DNA of 6,239 bases, taken from the NCBI GenBank assembly GCA_031289625.1, contig JAITPB010000035.1, positions 1 to 6,239 of the forward strand, given 5' to 3'. A model generated the notes under the pieces. The model was given only the letters and a program-made list of their open reading frames with translations, did not search any database and had not been told where the DNA came from. How positions within the stretch are numbered: position 1 is the stretch's first letter; every line of letters starts with the position of its first letter. The stretch comes from Clostridiales bacterium (lineage in GTDB: Bacteria > Bacillota > Clostridia > Lachnospirales > WQUN01). Both the position numbers and the translations under genes were made by a program. Shown one piece after another: positions 1 to 6,190 of this stretch.

Positions 1-102
1 TTCCGAAGTAAGCGTTATTTCTCCCTCACAAAGCTTCGTTGCGTCGGTTATTGACTTCGCACTGTAAATCGTCAGCGTAAAGGTAAATGGCTGTTTTTCC
101 AT
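1..102 (-). CDS. 5' end of next baseplate gene, probably XkdQ-like hub protein (partial)
   Basis: An ATG at 102-100 overlaps the stop of the LysM gene (TAATG), and the frame is open to the window edge for 34 codons, starting MEKQPFTFTLTIYSAKSITD and continuing ATKLCEGEITLTSE. In PBSX-like operons the gene after xkdP is xkdQ, the tail hub protein related to the gpD/gp27 late control family. The pattern here, a short beta strand, then a TD-TKLCEG turn and an ITLTSE strand, resembles the N-termini of those proteins, which begin with a strand pair before the first hub barrel. The identification rests mostly on gene order. No good Shine-Dalgarno sits at normal spacing (GGGAG is about 14 bases upstream), so initiation probably relies on coupling to the LysM gene. 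Confidence 0.5.
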   Translation of the reverse strand, partial: MEKQPFTFTLTIYSAKSITDATKLCEGEITLTSE

Positions 103-824
103 TATGCGGCGTCAACTCCCGGAATTTTCAATACTTGCCCGGCATTTATTACATTCGGGTTCTTCAGGCCGTTTAAAGACGCAATCTCCGCATATTTCGC
201 GCCGTCGTTCAAATTCTTTTTCGCGATCATCCAGAGGGTATCCCCCGGCTGGACTATATATTCAGAAACAGGCTCTTTGGCAGGCCGTTCATTCGTTTCC
301 ACAGCGGTAATCGCCCCGGACGTGGCCGACGTTGGCGCAGAGTGGCCGCTTGTTGTGGCTACTTCGCCGTCCACGTCTAACTCCACTGTATTCGTCACCA
401 GCTCAGGAAACTCTTTGAGCATAATGTCAACCCAAAAATCGCCTTCCTCTCCAGCATTTTCCGTAACCGTATATTCTTCCATCGATACCAGCATGTTGCC
501 GCCGAATATGATTTCTCCGGTCGGCAGTTCGCGCGTAATCACCAGCCGGATATGCTTTTTATTGATTTTGTATTGCCTGAAATGATTCAGGTAATATATC
601 GGTTTTTCAAATCCTCCGCTTGTCTGGACAAACGGCAGTTCATAATGCGGCAATAGAATTTTGAATGACAGATTCCGCAAGGGGATTTCTTTCAATATGT
701 TGTATTCTCCCAGCGCAATCAAATCAATTACTTTGTTTTTGCTCCCGACTTTCGTGACCAGTTTATCCGGCGGGATAGGAAGTTGGATGATCTCCCCTTC
801 ATAACTAAAAAACCAGCTATACAT
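102..824 (-). CDS. xkdP: LysM-containing baseplate protein (XkdP-like)
   Basis: The 240-residue product resembles PBSX XkdP, a protein encoded directly after the tape measure. Related proteins sit at the hub/tube junction of contractile tails and injection systems. Residues 10-140 are the conserved N-terminal domain: the block IIQLPIPPDKLVTKVG, then IDLIALGEYNILKEIPLRNLSF, a stretch ending IRLVITRE at 92-99, and NMLVSMEEYTVTENAGEEGD at 110-129. Residues 150-187 are a Thr/Ser/Ala/Glu-rich flexible linker. Residues 188-234 are one LysM domain (EYIVQPGDTLWMIAKKN, then YAEIASLNGLKNPNVINAGQ, then LKIP), the classic peptidoglycan-binding fold. The LysM may position the baseplate on the wall or serve assembly; sequence alone does not decide. 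Its ATG overlaps the tape measure stop (TAATG), with AGGGGG at 835-840 ten bases upstream. There is no signal peptide. The family call is secure. Confidence 0.92.
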   Translation of the reverse strand: MYSWFFSYEGEIIQLPIPPDKLVTKVGSKNKVIDLIALGEYNILKEIPLRNLSFKILLPHYELPFVQTSGGFEKPIYYLNHFRQYKINKKHIRLVITRELPTGEIIFGGNMLVSMEEYTVTENAGEEGDFWVDIMLKEFPELVTNTVELDVDGEVATTSGHSAPTSATSGAITAVETNERPAKEPVSEYIVQPGDTLWMIAKKNLNDGAKYAEIASLNGLKNPNVINAGQVLKIPGVDAA

Positions 825-3535
825 TAGGCGTGTACCCCCTCGGCGTTTACCGCGAGCGATTCTTCAATCATCTCAGTAATGCGCGACATAATCACGTTTA
901 TGTCCGCCGTTTCCCGCACATCCCCAAATGATACCTGCAATTGCGGCACGACCGTGTTGTGCGTGAACTGGTTGATAGCGTCGCGCTCCGCAATGTCCCG
1001 CATATATTTCAGTTCTTCGGATGAAATATCCGCTATTTTCCCCGTATCTTTTTTAATGCCGCCAATGCCGTCGCTGCCTCCAGCGCCATAGTTAGGGTCA
1101 ATGCCGATGCTGCCGTCTCCCAATGAGATACCACCGCCTGCATCCGCCACGGTTTCTTCTTTGGCAAGTTCCTCCGCGCGCTGCTGCGCTCTGTTATCCA
1201 GATACTTGGAGATCAGTTTTTCACGTTCGGCAGCTTTTTTGTCCGCTTCATCTCTCTGGTCTTGCAGTTCCGCTTCCCTGGCCGCCTGCCCCGCGAAAAC
1301 AGCCGCCGCGACAGAAGCGGAAATTGCAATATGATCCAGCGATTGCATGACAAATCCGGGGATAACCCGCAATTTATCAATCAGCCAATTAATAGCGTCA
1401 ATCACGCCATTGCATAAATTTTCAACAATCATTAACGACACCATTGCGCCGTATTCAAACGCCGCCCTTATGCCGTTCCAAACGCCAGTAAAAAATATCG
1501 GGACCTGATCGAAAAAATTCAAAACGGTATTCCATACCCGCATAACGCCAGCGGCGAATTTGTCATTTGTATTCCATAGATTTATGATGTATTTCGTAAT
1601 GGCGATAATCGCGCCGATTAATCCGGCGATTAACATGACAACCGCGCCGATTGGGTTGGCTGTCATCGCCGCGTTCAAACCCCATTGCGCCACCGATTGC
1701 GCCCAGGTTGCGCCTGTAGCAATCATAGACGCTACTGCGCACACCGCCAATATCCCGTTATATATTCCAAGCGCGATATTTACGGCAGCTATACCCAGTT
1801 GATAAGCGGCAAGTGCGGCGACAATCCCCATAATGATAGGCTCAAATGCCGTCCAATTCGTCATGATCATGACCGCTAAGTCAGCCGCCTTAACGATAAT
1901 ATCGCTGATAACCTGCCCGGCTTGCGCGCCAGCAGCGGACAAAGAAGCAAAAAAAGCCTGTCCGCTGGGGCTGTTGGAGAAATCCTTAATACGCTGCAAT
2001 TGGGCGCTGATTGTGTCTATGATAGGAATGATGATAGCGGCGGCGGATGATACGGCATTGCTTAAATTTTGGAAAAACGCGTGTCCGCCCGCGTCTTTTA
2101 ACCAATCTGTAAATATCTGAAGCCTTTGATTAATGAGAGCCAGCGGGCCGTCAACCTCATTCAATGTTCCAATCCATTGGAAAATCTCATTTTTGATTGC
2201 CGTTATGTTCTGCCCGAATGTTCGCGGAAGGCTGTCCGATTCCGCTTCGATTTTGGCCTGCATTTCAACTAATGCCCCGGCCACTTTGGCCGCGGTAAGC
2301 TCACCTGCTGTCGCCATTTCACGCAGCTGTCCGATGGTGACGTCAAGCCCTTCCGCAATATACCGGAGCAAAGATTGTCCGCCCGCGTTTTCCAACAGTG
2401 ATCGCATTTCGTCGCCCTGTAACCGTCCAGAGGAAAGCGCCTGTGTGAATTGCGTCAACGCCTGCGCGTTTTCATACGCCGTCCCGCCGCCCACTTGCAA
2501 AGCCTTGTTCGTCAGCTCCGCGAATTTCACCAGGCTTTTATTGTCGTCGAATAACCCTTTAGCGCTAGCCCCGATACGGGTAACCAGATCGGCCATGTCT
2601 GAATACGCGGTATATGTGTTCTGCGCGGACTGGAAAACCATATCTTGCAACTGGGCGTTCGTTTGCAATCCATCGTTGATAAGGGCAATTCTGGAGGAAA
2701 TGGAAGCGTATTCATCCGCTTGCGTCATGATACCCGTTATGGCTTTAACCGCGCCGGAAATCAACTGGACAACCGCCCATACATCCATAAGGCTCATGTG
2801 GCTGTGTCCAGCGGCGGCGGCAAATTCATTTTGGTGCTGTGCGGCTTTTTCCGTTTCGTCTTTAACGCGGGATTGAACCAACTCCGTTTGCGCCTGTTCT
2901 GTTTTCAGCTTCTGCGCCTGGACAGCCGCCCGGGCTTCTTCCGTGGCGAGACGCTGCGCCTCCGTCGCGGCCTTTTTTGTTTCCACTGCGAGACGCTGCG
3001 CCTCTGTCGCGGCCTTATTTATTTCTAACGCGACCGTCTGTTCAGCTAGCGCGGTTTTCCGTATTTCCGTTTCGACCTGCTGCCACGCCATAGCGGTTTT
3101 TTGTACTTCCGTTTGAACCTGTTGCTGCGCTATTGCGGTTTTTTGTACTGCCGTTTGAACCTGCTGCTGCGCTATTGTGGTTTTTTGTACTTCCGTTTGA
3201 ACCTGTTGCTGCGCCATAGCGGTTTTTTGTACTGCCGTTTGAACCTGCTGCTGTACCACGGCGGTTCTAGCGACGCCTTGCTCCAATCTCTGTTCCAATA
3301 TTTGCTGTTTGATGATATTTTCGGATACCTTATCGGCGGCAGCGGAAGCTTCCTGGAATGGCTGCGCCAGATCGGTGGCCGCTTCAGTGGCCGCCTTCAG
3401 AGCTGTCTCCAAAGATTCCCCGGCGCGCCCTACGCTCTGTATGCTTTCGGCGGCGCTATCGGCGGCGGCTCCGGAACTGGTTAAGGCTTTTTCCATGTTG
3501 GAATACAGTGAGATCGTTGTTTGTATATCCGCCAT
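824..3535 (-). CDS. phage tail tape measure protein (XkdO position)
   Basis: The 903-residue product sets tail length and fills the tube lumen before ejection. Residues 1-90 are helical and Ala/Ser/Glu-rich. Residues 94-233 are a long predicted coiled coil built of 14-residue repeats such as AQQQVQTEVQKTAM. Residues 365-430 (SSGRLQGDEMRSLLENAG, then LDVTIGQLREMATAGELTAA) match the tape measure N-terminal domain family (TIGR02675 type). Hydrophobic segments near 494-509, 565-606 and 628-655 resemble the membrane-active stretches common in tape measures. Residues 752-795 are a charged helix, 797-828 a Gly/Asp-rich linker, and 838-903 (SEELKYMRDIAERDAINQFT onward) a C-terminal domain common in Clostridia-type tape measures. 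The start follows AAGGAGG by seven bases. The TAA stop overlaps the next ATG (TAATG). At 903 residues it is shorter than PBSX XkdO (over 1300), implying a shorter tail. The function is very secure. Confidence 0.95.
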   Translation of the reverse strand: MADIQTTISLYSNMEKALTSSGAAADSAAESIQSVGRAGESLETALKAATEAATDLAQPFQEASAAADKVSENIIKQQILEQRLEQGVARTAVVQQQVQTAVQKTAMAQQQVQTEVQKTTIAQQQVQTAVQKTAIAQQQVQTEVQKTAMAWQQVETEIRKTALAEQTVALEINKAATEAQRLAVETKKAATEAQRLATEEARAAVQAQKLKTEQAQTELVQSRVKDETEKAAQHQNEFAAAAGHSHMSLMDVWAVVQLISGAVKAITGIMTQADEYASISSRIALINDGLQTNAQLQDMVFQSAQNTYTAYSDMADLVTRIGASAKGLFDDNKSLVKFAELTNKALQVGGGTAYENAQALTQFTQALSSGRLQGDEMRSLLENAGGQSLLRYIAEGLDVTIGQLREMATAGELTAAKVAGALVEMQAKIEAESDSLPRTFGQNITAIKNEIFQWIGTLNEVDGPLALINQRLQIFTDWLKDAGGHAFFQNLSNAVSSAAAIIIPIIDTISAQLQRIKDFSNSPSGQAFFASLSAAGAQAGQVISDIIVKAADLAVMIMTNWTAFEPIIMGIVAALAAYQLGIAAVNIALGIYNGILAVCAVASMIATGATWAQSVAQWGLNAAMTANPIGAVVMLIAGLIGAIIAITKYIINLWNTNDKFAAGVMRVWNTVLNFFDQVPIFFTGVWNGIRAAFEYGAMVSLMIVENLCNGVIDAINWLIDKLRVIPGFVMQSLDHIAISASVAAAVFAGQAAREAELQDQRDEADKKAAEREKLISKYLDNRAQQRAEELAKEETVADAGGGISLGDGSIGIDPNYGAGGSDGIGGIKKDTGKIADISSEELKYMRDIAERDAINQFTHNTVVPQLQVSFGDVRETADINVIMSRITEMIEESLAVNAEGVHA
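2879..3256 (-). repeat. 42-base tandem repeats in the tape measure coiled coil
   Basis: Nine successive 14-residue units span residues 94-219. The first four are nearly identical: VQQQVQTAVQKTAM, AQQQVQTEVQKTTI, AQQQVQTAVQKTAI and AQQQVQTEVQKTAM. Then come AWQQVETEIRKTAL, AEQTVALEINKAAT, EAQRLAVETKKAAT, EAQRLATEEARAAV and QAQKLKTEQAQTEL, increasingly diverged; a tenth degenerate unit may follow to residue 233. At DNA level the 42-base period is clear at 3047-3256, and a separate close pair (GCGAGACGCTGCGCCT on the plus strand) begins at 2946 and 2988. Fourteen residues equal two heptads, so the period preserves coiled-coil register and helix length can change by whole units without breaking the frame. 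Confidence 0.9.
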
Positions 3536-3536
3536 A

Positions 3537-4159
3537 TCAGCGCCTCCTTCTCCGGCCTTTTGCCTTTTTCGCCTTGCGATCCGCTTCTTTCCGCGCTTCC
3601 ATTTCAGCCTTTATTTTCTTGTCAATGGCCGCGTAAACAAACGCCCGCTCTTTTATATCCAAGGTCAAAATCTCACGGGGAAGCTTATTCAGTTTGTGCA
3701 GCGCGTAATAACACAAACACGCCTCTGGATCTCCCCCGTCGATTAGTTTTTTGCGTCTTCTACCAGAACGTTGATATCGGTGTCAAACCCACTTAACGTA
3801 TTGATCTGTTTCAGCAGTTCAGACACTTCGCCGGGCAGTAATACCTTATTTACATAGGATTCCGGCGTGGCGCATCCCAGCGCCTCCAGGCTCTGCGCGT
3901 CTTTGAAGCTGGGATAAACTGTCTGGCCCACAATGATGGACATATTGAATTTAACGCCGTCAAACTCTGTTTTCTGCTGGCCGCGCTCGAACATGATTTT
4001 GGTGCAGCGTTTCCGAAGCGCGTCAAATTCGTTCTGTGTCATCGCCTTGATTTTAAACAGCATCGGCTTCCCAGCCTCATCGATGAACCGGCTGGAAACA
4101 GGTACGTCGGCGGTCAAGCCATCTACTGTGTTATGATTCAAAAATTCCTGTAAAGTCAT
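3537..4159 (-). CDS. tail assembly chaperone, -1 frameshift fusion (gpGT equivalent)
   Basis: This is the predicted 207-residue fusion made when ribosomes slip back one base at A AAA AAC (3752-3746). Residues 1-138 equal the short form, and residues 139-207 come from the -1 frame, ending at TGA 3539-3537. The extension begins LIDGGDPEACLCYYALHKL, continues with LPREILTLDIKERAFVYAAI (the L-ERAFVYAAI block is characteristic of T-like second domains of tail assembly proteins) and ends in a lysine- and arginine-rich tail finishing RRRRR. The -1 frame is closed by TGA at 3785-3783, thirteen codons upstream of its first post-slip codon, and holds no ATG, GTG or TTG before or near the heptamer, so independent initiation is unlikely. 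In lambda the T domain recruits tube protein to the chaperone-coated tape measure; the same role is inferred here. The extension ends one base before the tape measure ATG. Slippage efficiency cannot be read from sequence. Confidence 0.85.
3543..3549 (-). promoter_or_regulatory. Shine-Dalgarno of the tape measure gene, embedded in the frameshift ORF
   Basis: The minus strand reads AGAAGGAGG, with AAGGAGG seven bases before the ATG at 3535. It is the strongest ribosome binding site in the window. The same bases encode part of the RRRRR terminus of the chaperone fusion, so the sequence serves two purposes. Confidence 0.8.
3743..4159 (-). CDS. xkdN: tail assembly chaperone, short form (XkdN-like, gpG equivalent)
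   Basis: The 138-residue product resembles the Phage XkdN family. Its position between tube and tape measure is that of the lambda gpG-type tail assembly chaperone, which binds the tape measure before tube polymerisation and is absent from the finished tail. Visible features are an N-terminal MTLQEFLNHNTVDG segment, a beta-type stretch RFIDEAGKPMLFKIKAMT at residues 24-41, a helix EFDALRKRCTK at 44-54, a KFNMSIIVGQTVYPSF block at 70-85, and LLPGEVSELLKQINTLSGF at 107-125, which resembles the end of many such chaperones. The last codons are GCA AAA AAC TAA: the stop comes immediately after a perfect slippery heptamer, so a fraction of ribosomes should bypass it (see the fusion entry). Start choice rests on the AAGGGGA motif six bases upstream. 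The family call is secure; the chaperone role follows from family and position. Confidence 0.9.
   Translation of the reverse strand: MTLQEFLNHNTVDGLTADVPVSSRFIDEAGKPMLFKIKAMTQNEFDALRKRCTKIMFERGQQKTEFDGVKFNMSIIVGQTVYPSFKDAQSLEALGCATPESYVNKVLLPGEVSELLKQINTLSGFDTDINVLVEDAKN
3746..3752 (-). promoter_or_regulatory. programmed -1 ribosomal frameshift site (A AAA AAC)
   Basis: On the minus strand the frame-0 codons GCA AAA AAC TAA contain the canonical X XXY YYZ heptamer A AAA AAC in the correct phase, with the frame-0 stop immediately after it. Slipping back one base re-pairs both tRNAs on AAA AAA and continues with CTA into an otherwise start-less 69-codon frame. No strong Shine-Dalgarno-like stimulator is visible just upstream, and no convincing stem lies within the usual 5-9 bases downstream. 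Conserved -1 shifts at this position in tail operons are established for lambda, P2 and many other phages. Confidence 0.85.
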
Positions 4160-4165
4160 AAAAAA

Positions 4166-4172
4166 TCCCCTT
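4166..4172 (-). promoter_or_regulatory. Shine-Dalgarno of the chaperone gene overlapping the tube stop
   Basis: The minus strand reads TAAAGGGGA. The AAGGGGA motif shares its first A with the TAA stop of the tube gene and sits six bases (all T) before the ATG at 4159. Ribosomes finishing the tube would be placed on the chaperone start, which suggests coupled translation. Confidence 0.6.
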
Positions 4173-4642
4173 TATTCCAGAACTACCGGTTTAAACGTTT
4201 CCGGCATATCAATATCATGGAATGTAAAGTCCATATCCACTTCCATAGCCTCTGTTTCAATGTCCAGTTGTCCCATAATCATAGAATCGAAATTGACGCC
4301 TTTCAGCGCGACCGCCTGTCTTCCAATGCCGGAATTGGGGTCGTCATTTTCAAAATAGATGGTAAAATAGGTATCTTTACCATTTTTTATATACTCCAGC
4401 GTCTGTCTGCGAAAAATACTGGTAACGTCGTAGATTGTCATACTGCCCGTTCCTGTCCATCCGCCGGATTTATGCTTGCGTCCCGTCTGCCCCAAAACGG
4501 GGATTTCAACCTTGTTTTTCTCGACTGTGGCCGAAATGGTCTTGACGTACATCATTTCTTCTACATTTCCGTCAATGACGGCGTAACATATCCCCTCGGC
4601 CCCGAAAAGGGTATCATTCGCCTTTAATGTCTGTCTCGGCAT
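4172..4642 (-). CDS. xkdM: tail tube protein (XkdM-like)
   Basis: The 156-residue product should form the inner tail tube of the contractile tail, stacked as hexameric rings inside the sheath. Residues 37-72 (SATVEKNKVEIPVLGQTG, then KHKSGGWTGTGSMTIY) carry the GW-GTG-MTIY pattern of the XkdM/DUF2001 tube family. The region 110-140 (AVALKGVNFDSMIMGQLDIE) matches the conserved LKGVNFD strand and the acidic beta hairpin after it. Length is close to PBSX XkdM (just under 150 residues). The start is supported by GGAGG at 4652-4656, nine bases upstream of the ATG and directly abutting the sheath stop codon. The sheath-tube order is diagnostic for contractile tails. No signal peptide or membrane segment is visible. 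Confidence 0.95.
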   Translation of the reverse strand: MPRQTLKANDTLFGAEGICYAVIDGNVEEMMYVKTISATVEKNKVEIPVLGQTGRKHKSGGWTGTGSMTIYDVTSIFRRQTLEYIKNGKDTYFTIYFENDDPNSGIGRQAVALKGVNFDSMIMGQLDIETEAMEVDMDFTFHDIDMPETFKPVVLE

Positions 4643-4656
4643 TTAACCCCGCCTCC

Positions 4657-6189
4657 TTACGCGACTACTGTCGTCAGATAGAGTTTATCCATCGTCCCGA
4701 CAGGCTCAATGACTTCCTCAACGATGACGTCGCCTTTTTCGATGCCTTTTTTCACAACGATACTTTCCGGATCAAAATTCTGAATCGCGCGCATCCCTTG
4801 CAGTATTTCGCGGTAACGCACCAATTCAGTCCAGAATAGATTTCGGCCTGTCTGGTCGTTCTGCACCTTGCCCAGGTAATATTGATCGAAAATACGCGCC
4901 GTATCTGTGGCGATCTGGTCGATTACGCGAATTACCTGATTATTGGAAAAATCGGAATTTTTATCCGGCTGAAAGCTGGTAAACGTGTTAATGTCAACCA
5001 CCACTTTGACTGTACCTTTGGCGTTTGCATCTTCAATCACGTTTGCCGTGCGGTATGGCGCGCGGATTTCGCCGTAAAATAAAAACTGGCCGTCTTGAAT
5101 CAATTGCTTGTATTCTGACTTTTTAATCTTTGTGTCAATCAGCAGTTCGCCGTCATACACCTTATTGGTCAGGCTCTCATTGATTTCCGTTCCAGCGGTC
5201 TGCCCGGCTGTCCAGTAAACGAGCGCTGCCGCGTTGGCCGCCTCGTCTTCCCATGCGGCTTGTTCCGCCTCATCCTGCCCTGCTATGCCGACGCATTTAT
5301 TTTTAACGCTGATAACGCCTTCAAAATCGGCATCCGCATAATCATACAAAACAGTCGTGAACTTGCATCCTTCATCATCGCGCAGACGTTTGGTAAACTC
5401 GGTATACAGGCTTTTCGTTATATCATCGATTCCAGCGTACAACAGTGTGGTGAACAATTCCGATTCCGCCAGATCCAAAAAATCACTGTGATCCGCGCCG
5501 GTTATCGCGGCGTCCGCTCCGCCGGTCAGATAAACGCCAGCGTTTTCAATCGGCTGTCCATCCCCTGAAAATAGCACATATGGGTTCGCCTTCAAATCCG
5601 CCACGTTTCTGACAGACTGCTGGTCAACCACGCGGTTATCCGCGCCGATCAATGTATTCACCAAATAATAATCAGGCGCGTCAATATCATTTTGGATGAC
5701 AATCTTAATATCATTGCCCCGGCTCCCTGGATAACGCGCCGTGACAGCCAGATCGATTTGGCTCCGCATGTAAAAATAAGCCTCTGTCGAATTTCCGTCG
5801 GATAACGTTAAATAAGCCGGATCGATATTGCCGGATTCATCCTGCAAATATGCTTTTGTCAATTCAGCCACCGGCATAACAGCAGACGCCTTTGCTCCTG
5901 TATCCGGCCTATACAGCTTGACCGTTCGCGCGCCTTTAAACAATTCGCGCAGGTACAGCATTTCAGGATCGGTGAAGGCATAGCCCAAAAGTTCCAGCGT
6001 GTCAGTCTGAAAATCCTCCGCTTCTATGACGAATACTTTACCCGCAGGCCCCCATGTAAGCGGAATCATGCCCATAACGACGCCTCGCTCACTCAGAGCG
6101 CCTAATGCCCTGGGAAGCGAAACGAAATTTATGTATGAACCTGGCAGAATTTTGTTATACGTGACAAACTTCCCGCCGCCTAAAGCCAT
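4657..6189 (-). CDS. xkdK: contractile tail sheath protein (XkdK-like)
   Basis: The 510-residue product should be the sheath subunit, which polymerises around the tail tube and contracts to drive the tube through the host envelope. The N-terminus (MALGGGKFVTYNKILPGSYI) carries the ILPGSY motif typical of Firmicute phage sheaths. Residues 30-95 (ERGVVMGMIPLTWGP, then ELFKGARTVKLYRP) form the conserved N-terminal domain. Residues 146-240 (ARYPGSRGNDIKI, then YLTGGADAAITGADHSDFLD) match the core of the Phage_sheath_1 family. Residues 415-510 (NNQVIRVIDQIATDTARIF, then the beta-rich end) are the conserved C-terminal domain used for subunit interlocking. It is somewhat longer than PBSX XkdK (about 466 residues); the extra length seems to lie around residues 104-145. 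It is the first complete gene of the window and is followed 14 bases later by the tube gene, the usual order. The family call is very secure; the gene symbol is by analogy. Confidence 0.95.
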   Translation of the reverse strand: MALGGGKFVTYNKILPGSYINFVSLPRALGALSERGVVMGMIPLTWGPAGKVFVIEAEDFQTDTLELLGYAFTDPEMLYLRELFKGARTVKLYRPDTGAKASAVMPVAELTKAYLQDESGNIDPAYLTLSDGNSTEAYFYMRSQIDLAVTARYPGSRGNDIKIVIQNDIDAPDYYLVNTLIGADNRVVDQQSVRNVADLKANPYVLFSGDGQPIENAGVYLTGGADAAITGADHSDFLDLAESELFTTLLYAGIDDITKSLYTEFTKRLRDDEGCKFTTVLYDYADADFEGVISVKNKCVGIAGQDEAEQAAWEDEAANAAALVYWTAGQTAGTEINESLTNKVYDGELLIDTKIKKSEYKQLIQDGQFLFYGEIRAPYRTANVIEDANAKGTVKVVVDINTFTSFQPDKNSDFSNNQVIRVIDQIATDTARIFDQYYLGKVQNDQTGRNLFWTELVRYREILQGMRAIQNFDPESIVVKKGIEKGDVIVEEVIEPVGTMDKLYLTTVVA

Positions 6190-6190
6190 G

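Noticed and set aside
2527..2715. A 62-codon minus-strand frame inside the tape measure
   Set aside because: It is an alternative frame within a secure gene, with no ribosome binding site and no recognisable family.
2133..2876. A 247-codon open frame on the plus strand opposite the tape measure
   Set aside because: It lies entirely antisense to a well-supported gene, has a cysteine- and serine-rich composition with no recognisable domain, and is best explained by codon bias of the minus-strand gene.
3101..3484. A 127-codon plus-strand frame with repeated LNLLLRYCGFLY-type units
   Set aside because: It is the antisense reading of the tape measure repeats; the repetition is inherited from the minus-strand coiled coil.
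3540..3742. Interpreting the region between chaperone and tape measure as non-coding or as a degraded gene
   Set aside because: The -1 frame is fully open, contains a T-like domain and is reached by a canonical slippery heptamer, so it is better read as a programmed extension than as intergenic DNA or a pseudogene.
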